DNA from: CBDCGJ01 sp965238305
GTDB lineage: Bacteria; Pseudomonadota; Alphaproteobacteria; GCA-2731375
Direction: 5' to 3'
DNA length: 64,000 bases
NCBI GenBank assembly: GCA_965238305.1
Contig: CBDEHK010000001.1
Location: 3,596,001 to 3,660,000, forward strand
Below are positions 61,401 to 64,000 of the stretch, one piece after another (the stretch's first letter is position 1; each line of letters opens with the position of its first letter). The notes beneath the pieces were generated by a model. It was given only the letters and a program-made list of their open reading frames with translations. It was not told where the DNA came from and did not search any database. A program made the position numbers and the translations under genes.

Positions 61401-62485
61401 ATTCTTGTCGGCGACGTCAAACCCTTCGGCAAATTCTTCGGAGGGAAGCCCTCTGAAATACAGGCTGAATCAAGCTGCTCTTGCGTAAGATTTTTTGCTT
61501 TCTCGAAATCCGCTACACTCAAGTTGGCATCCGTCAGGTCGGCACTCTGTAGGTTGGCGCCCCGTAGGTTTGCCTCATCCAGCTCGCCATTCCGCAAGTT
61601 GGTTCTCCGCAAGTTGGCGCCCTCCAGGTTAGCATCCCACAAAAAGGCGCTCCGCAGGTTGGCGTCCGTTAGATTGGCGCTCCGCAGGTCGGCGTCCATC
61701 AGGTCGGCTTCTGTAAAATTAGCTCTCTGTAGCCTGACGCCCCGCAGATCCGCTAGACTCAAATCGGCTCGCGACAGGTCAGCGCCTACTAAATTTACAC
61801 CTCTCAGATCGGCACCGCTAAACTGGCTCCCTACTAGGTTAGCTCCAGCCAAATTTTTAACAGCCCCGCCGTCTCCAGATTCACCGAGGCCACCTTTTAA
61901 TTTCGAACCAACGACTCGAACCACCGGTACAGCTTGTAGTTCGTCGAAGGATTTTTGAATTTTTGACCGGAGTTCAGTTATTTTGTTCGGGTCCTGTTCT
62001 TTCGTCTCCTTTGCTAATTCGTCTTGCAGCGCAGCGACGTGCTTGGAGATTTCACCTGTCTCCCTATCACGAAGTTCCACTAACTCTTTATGATAATCCT
62101 CCCATCTTGTTCTATGTTTGTCGGAAGATGTAAGTGACTTAAAATAATGCGCGAAACGCACCCGGACTTTGATATCTTCGCTCAAGGCTAGTTTGATAAA
62201 ATTACCGAGATGCGCCTGCTCCAGCTTTCGGACTGCGGCCTCGGCTTTTCGGTCGTCTATTTTCAGTTGATGGGTCTGGAGCTGTTCCTTCTGGTTTATC
62301 TCCTGTTGCTTGATGATGTATGTCATCAAACTTGTGAAGATACCCAACGCGAAAGTGCCAAGTAAAAGTTTATAGAACCCGTACCGAATTCGATACTTCT
62401 CTAATTCAATTGCGGGATCGATCGGCGCCCCTTCCGGGCCGGCCACTTTCTTAGCAACGTTATCAGGTTTTTCGTCTTCGTCCAT
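61388..62485 (-). CDS. Membrane-anchored pentapeptide-repeat protein
   Basis: This roughly 365-residue protein has an N-terminal transmembrane segment (LLLGTFALGIFTSLMTYII), a long charged coiled-coil-like region, and about 25 pentapeptide repeats of the A(D/N)Lxx type (about 215-335), forming a right-handed beta-helix. It ends in the IRxEGFPPxNLPxGL-like tail. I chose the ATG at 62485 because the alternative at 62497 lies inside a probable -10 box repeated upstream of another local gene. No known toxin-immunity motif is seen. Function unknown. Confidence 0.82.
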   Translation of the reverse strand: MDEDEKPDNVAKKVAGPEGAPIDPAIELEKYRIRYGFYKLLLGTFALGIFTSLMTYIIKQQEINQKEQLQTHQLKIDDRKAEAAVRKLEQAHLGNFIKLALSEDIKVRVRFAHYFKSLTSSDKHRTRWEDYHKELVELRDRETGEISKHVAALQDELAKETKEQDPNKITELRSKIQKSFDELQAVPVVRVVGSKLKGGLGESGDGGAVKNLAGANLVGSQFSGADLRGVNLVGADLSRADLSLADLRGVRLQRANFTEADLMDADLRSANLTDANLRSAFLWDANLEGANLRRTNLRNGELDEANLRGANLQSADLTDANLSVADFEKAKNLTQEQLDSACISEGFPPKNLPKGLTSPTRICSD

Positions 62486-62492
62486 ACGCACG

Positions 62493-62522
62493 AGCATAGT
62501 CCTGCGGTTATTCTTCTGTCAA
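62493..62522 (-). promoter_or_regulatory. Promoter of the pentapeptide-repeat gene, copy A of a repeated element
   Basis: TTGACA and TATGCT, 18 bp apart on the minus strand. The block TTTGACAG..GAATAA..TATGCTCGT is nearly the same as the one at 63814-63843. The predicted start of transcription is at or next to the ATG at 62485, which would make the mRNA leaderless. Confidence 0.55.
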
Positions 62523-62570
62523 ACCTAGCGACGGCGTAGATTTAATCCCCTGCCGTCGTGCCGCAGATTC

Positions 62571-63158
62571 CTACTCTTTCGCCTTGTCTGGCTTAGGCGG
62601 ATTTATTTCTGATCTTATCTGAATGGCCAACTTGAAACCAAGGGCCTCCAGTTTACTTTTTTCGCAATCTTCAGCGGACTTGCAGTTTCTCAAAATTCGC
62701 CCAATATCAACCATAAGGTTGGCTACTTCTTTGCTCTCCACCGGGATGAGGTCAAACTTATAAAGATTCCAAAACGCCTTATTAAACTGATTGTCCTCAT
62801 CTCCAGGATGTTTTTCATTTACAAGAGCCCTAACTGTTTGAACTGTCGTATTGTATAAATCTTCTTTCGTTTTGATCTTTGTCTCGACTTTACCGAGCTC
62901 CACCTTGGCCCAATTTTTTAAATCTTCATCCTTTTCTACTACCACTAAAAAATTGAGAATCCGCGCCACCTCTTTGTCATTTTCTAATACTTTCTCAAGG
63001 TACGCCTGACGTAGTTCGTGCCTATTTTTGGATTCCTGCATTGCCAATTGGCCGCTTTGATATTCGAAGTTCACAAATATTCCTGCGATGGCAACGACGC
63101 CACTGATAATGGCGGTGCTCAAAAAAGTTAACCAAAGTTTTAGTCGATCGTCTGTCAT
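62571..63158 (-). CDS. Predicted membrane-anchored coiled-coil protein, unknown function
   Basis: A 195-residue protein with one transmembrane segment near residues 9-29 (LWLTFLSTAIISGVVAIAGIF) and a Lys/Glu-rich helical region (LEKVLENDKEVARIL, KVELGKVETKIKTKEDLY). Two Cys near the end lie in CKSAEDCEK. No family recognised. It lies between a secreted Cys-rich protein gene and the pentapeptide-repeat gene, all on the minus strand in an A+T-richer stretch. They may form one unit. Confidence 0.7.
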   Translation of the reverse strand: MTDDRLKLWLTFLSTAIISGVVAIAGIFVNFEYQSGQLAMQESKNRHELRQAYLEKVLENDKEVARILNFLVVVEKDEDLKNWAKVELGKVETKIKTKEDLYNTTVQTVRALVNEKHPGDEDNQFNKAFWNLYKFDLIPVESKEVANLMVDIGRILRNCKSAEDCEKSKLEALGFKLAIQIRSEINPPKPDKAKE

Positions 63159-63194
63159 TGCCTTTCGCCTACAAATTATAAAAGTGATGTGTCC

Positions 63195-63764
63195 CTATTT
63201 TTGTTTTGGCAGTGAGCATATTGACTCTGAATTACAAGGTGTAACGGTTTCGCCAAGCAGTTCCGTTTGAGATCCCAACGAATCTTGTGGCTTGATCACT
63301 GGTAGCTGACCGGGAGGCAAGCCAGGGCAATTGCATGAGAACGTATTTGCGTCGCCGCAGGAGTTCGAGCAAGAGCAAACAACATGTTCATAAATCGAAA
63401 ATCGATTACAGGCGCCTCGATAAACACTAAAAGCATTTTTGATTTTTTCGAGCGGGCTTAGCGTCGACAGATCGGTGCAAATGCTCAGCTCAGAGTTCGC
63501 GATAGCAATCGCACTACTGCCTACAAAACGCGTTACCGCAATACCCGGCTTATTTTCTGTTGTTTTTGGGGCAATCACCTCTGGATCGTTTGGCGAACAG
63601 CACTGATATGTTTTGAGGCCTGTCGGGTACTTGTAAACTTTTGTCAAATACCCGCACGGAACCTGTTGTACTTCAACCTTGTATTCCTTGGTCTCGGCTT
63701 GGGCGACGTTGACGGAACATAGAACCAAAATTGTACAGACAAATATCAATTTCTGCAAAAACAT
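63195..63764 (-). CDS. Secreted cysteine-rich protein of unknown function
   Basis: A 189-residue protein with a signal peptide (MFLQKLIFVCTILVLCSVNV, cleavage after AQA near 23). The mature region contains about a dozen Cys, with clusters CGDANTFSCNCPG and VCSCSNSC, suggesting disulfides in the periplasm or outside. Ribosome binding site GGGAG precedes the ATG. A repeat of the promoter found before the pentapeptide gene lies upstream. No family is recognised. Confidence 0.68.
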   Translation of the reverse strand: MFLQKLIFVCTILVLCSVNVAQAETKEYKVEVQQVPCGYLTKVYKYPTGLKTYQCCSPNDPEVIAPKTTENKPGIAVTRFVGSSAIAIANSELSICTDLSTLSPLEKIKNAFSVYRGACNRFSIYEHVVCSCSNSCGDANTFSCNCPGLPPGQLPVIKPQDSLGSQTELLGETVTPCNSESICSLPKQK

Positions 63765-63813
63765 GGCGTATCTCCCTTTAGATTACGGTTTACTTAATTC
63801 AACCATTTCTACG

Positions 63814-63843
63814 AGCATAACTCGGTTTTTATTCGGCTGTCAA
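63814..63843 (-). promoter_or_regulatory. Promoter of the cysteine-rich secreted protein gene, copy B of a repeated element
   Basis: TTGACA and TATGCT are 18 bp apart on the minus strand, matching copy A. Here the -35 box overlaps a perfect 14-bp palindrome TGTCAAA/TTTGACA at 63838-63851. The expected transcript has a leader of roughly 40-50 nt with a GGGAG ribosome binding site. Confidence 0.55.
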
Positions 63844-63863
63844 ATTTGACAACGGTACGAGAG

Positions 63864-64000
63864 TTACCGCCCGCTTAACTGCTGTCTCGCCTTTAGCTTG
63901 GCAATCCGTTGTGTGATGTCATTCATATTGGGAATTTTCGGGACGATTGTAGTCTCATTCTGTGTTGATTGTTTACCTGCGGTTTCCAGATATTCCGCAC
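63864..64000 (-). CDS. C-terminal fragment of an unidentified protein, cut by the window edge
   Basis: The minus strand is open from the edge to a TAA at 63864, giving 45 codons that read as the end of a protein (NMNDITQRIAKLKARQQLSGR). No start is inside the window. The helical, charged end is all that can be seen, so no function is offered. Confidence 0.45.
   Translation of the reverse strand, partial: AEYLETAGKQSTQNETTIVPKIPNMNDITQRIAKLKARQQLSGR

Noticed and set aside
62529..62558. CGACGGC/GCCGTCG inverted repeat between two terminal genes as terminator
   Set aside because: A 16-nt loop and no T-run on the minus strand make it a poor terminator; it may be chance.
1..64000. CRISPR arrays, insertion sequences, rRNA operons, prophage
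   Set aside because: No spaced repeats, no transposase or integrase frames and no rRNA sequence were seen when reading both strands.

Overview
The window looks like chromosomal DNA of an alphaproteobacterium, probably marine or aquatic and close to the Rhodospirillales. The evidence is the gene order gyrA-coaD-ppi-ppi-queA-tgt, a direct-repeat LexA box (GTTC-N7-GTTC) before uvrA, trmFO, paired DUF1800/DUF1501 genes and a DddP-type DMSP lyase candidate. Genus cannot be resolved. No transposase, integrase, CRISPR array or rRNA was seen.

Layout. 1-2989: der (cut by the edge), bamB and a YfgM-like gene on the minus strand. 3178-10243: a haloalkane dehalogenase, a three-gene molybdenum hydroxylase of the 4-hydroxybenzoyl-CoA reductase type, a TauD/TfdA dioxygenase and a DddP-like M24 protein. 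10348-17919: a tight minus-strand operon of two acyl-CoA dehydrogenase pairs, an enoyl-CoA hydratase, an alpha/beta hydrolase and a type B carboxylesterase. It is divergent from a plus-strand operon (18033-21214) of a crotonase, an SMP-30-like protein, an MDR reductase and a GlcG-like protein. 21259-28256: an ArsR regulator that appears leaderless, a FetAB-like ABC exporter, a phosphotransferase, rimO, an amidinotransferase-fold hydrolase and a pirin. 28378-36042: an outer membrane protein, tRNA-Lys and the conserved tgt-queA-ppi-ppi-coaD-gyrA block. 36338-42737: an accessory segment between gyrA and ssb with a PAS protein, a selenoprotein, DUF1800/DUF1501 and a crotonase. 42751-47762: ssb, uvrA, trmFO. 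47980-61129: a frameshifted O-methyltransferase, two cyclopropane fatty acid synthases, a second selenoprotein, kynU-kynA, and a plus-strand run of GST, MFS, PLP enzyme, GST, YbaK, CFA synthase and GhrA-like genes. 61140-64000: a more A+T-rich end with unrecognised membrane and secreted proteins and a pentapeptide-repeat protein.

The most notable observation is two genes of the GrdB/PrdB-like family, 13 kb apart, each interrupted by one in-frame TGA at a U-x-x-C position. Each TGA is followed after exactly 11 nt by a 6-7 bp hairpin with the same five-base loop CGUGA. This is the geometry of a bacterial SECIS element, so both are read as selenoproteins. Other highlights are the exact four-cysteine spacing of the extra [4Fe-4S] loop of 4-hydroxybenzoyl-CoA reductase, all six DddP metal ligands, a 10+10 bp inverted repeat before the hcrC-like gene, a leaderless promoter/operator on arsR, and a duplicated TTGACA promoter in the terminal island.

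The accessory genes together suggest a heterotroph that degrades aromatic, halogenated, sulfonated or dimethylsulfonium compounds and branched or cyclic acyl-CoAs, and that synthesises selenocysteine. The Sec machinery itself is not in this window.
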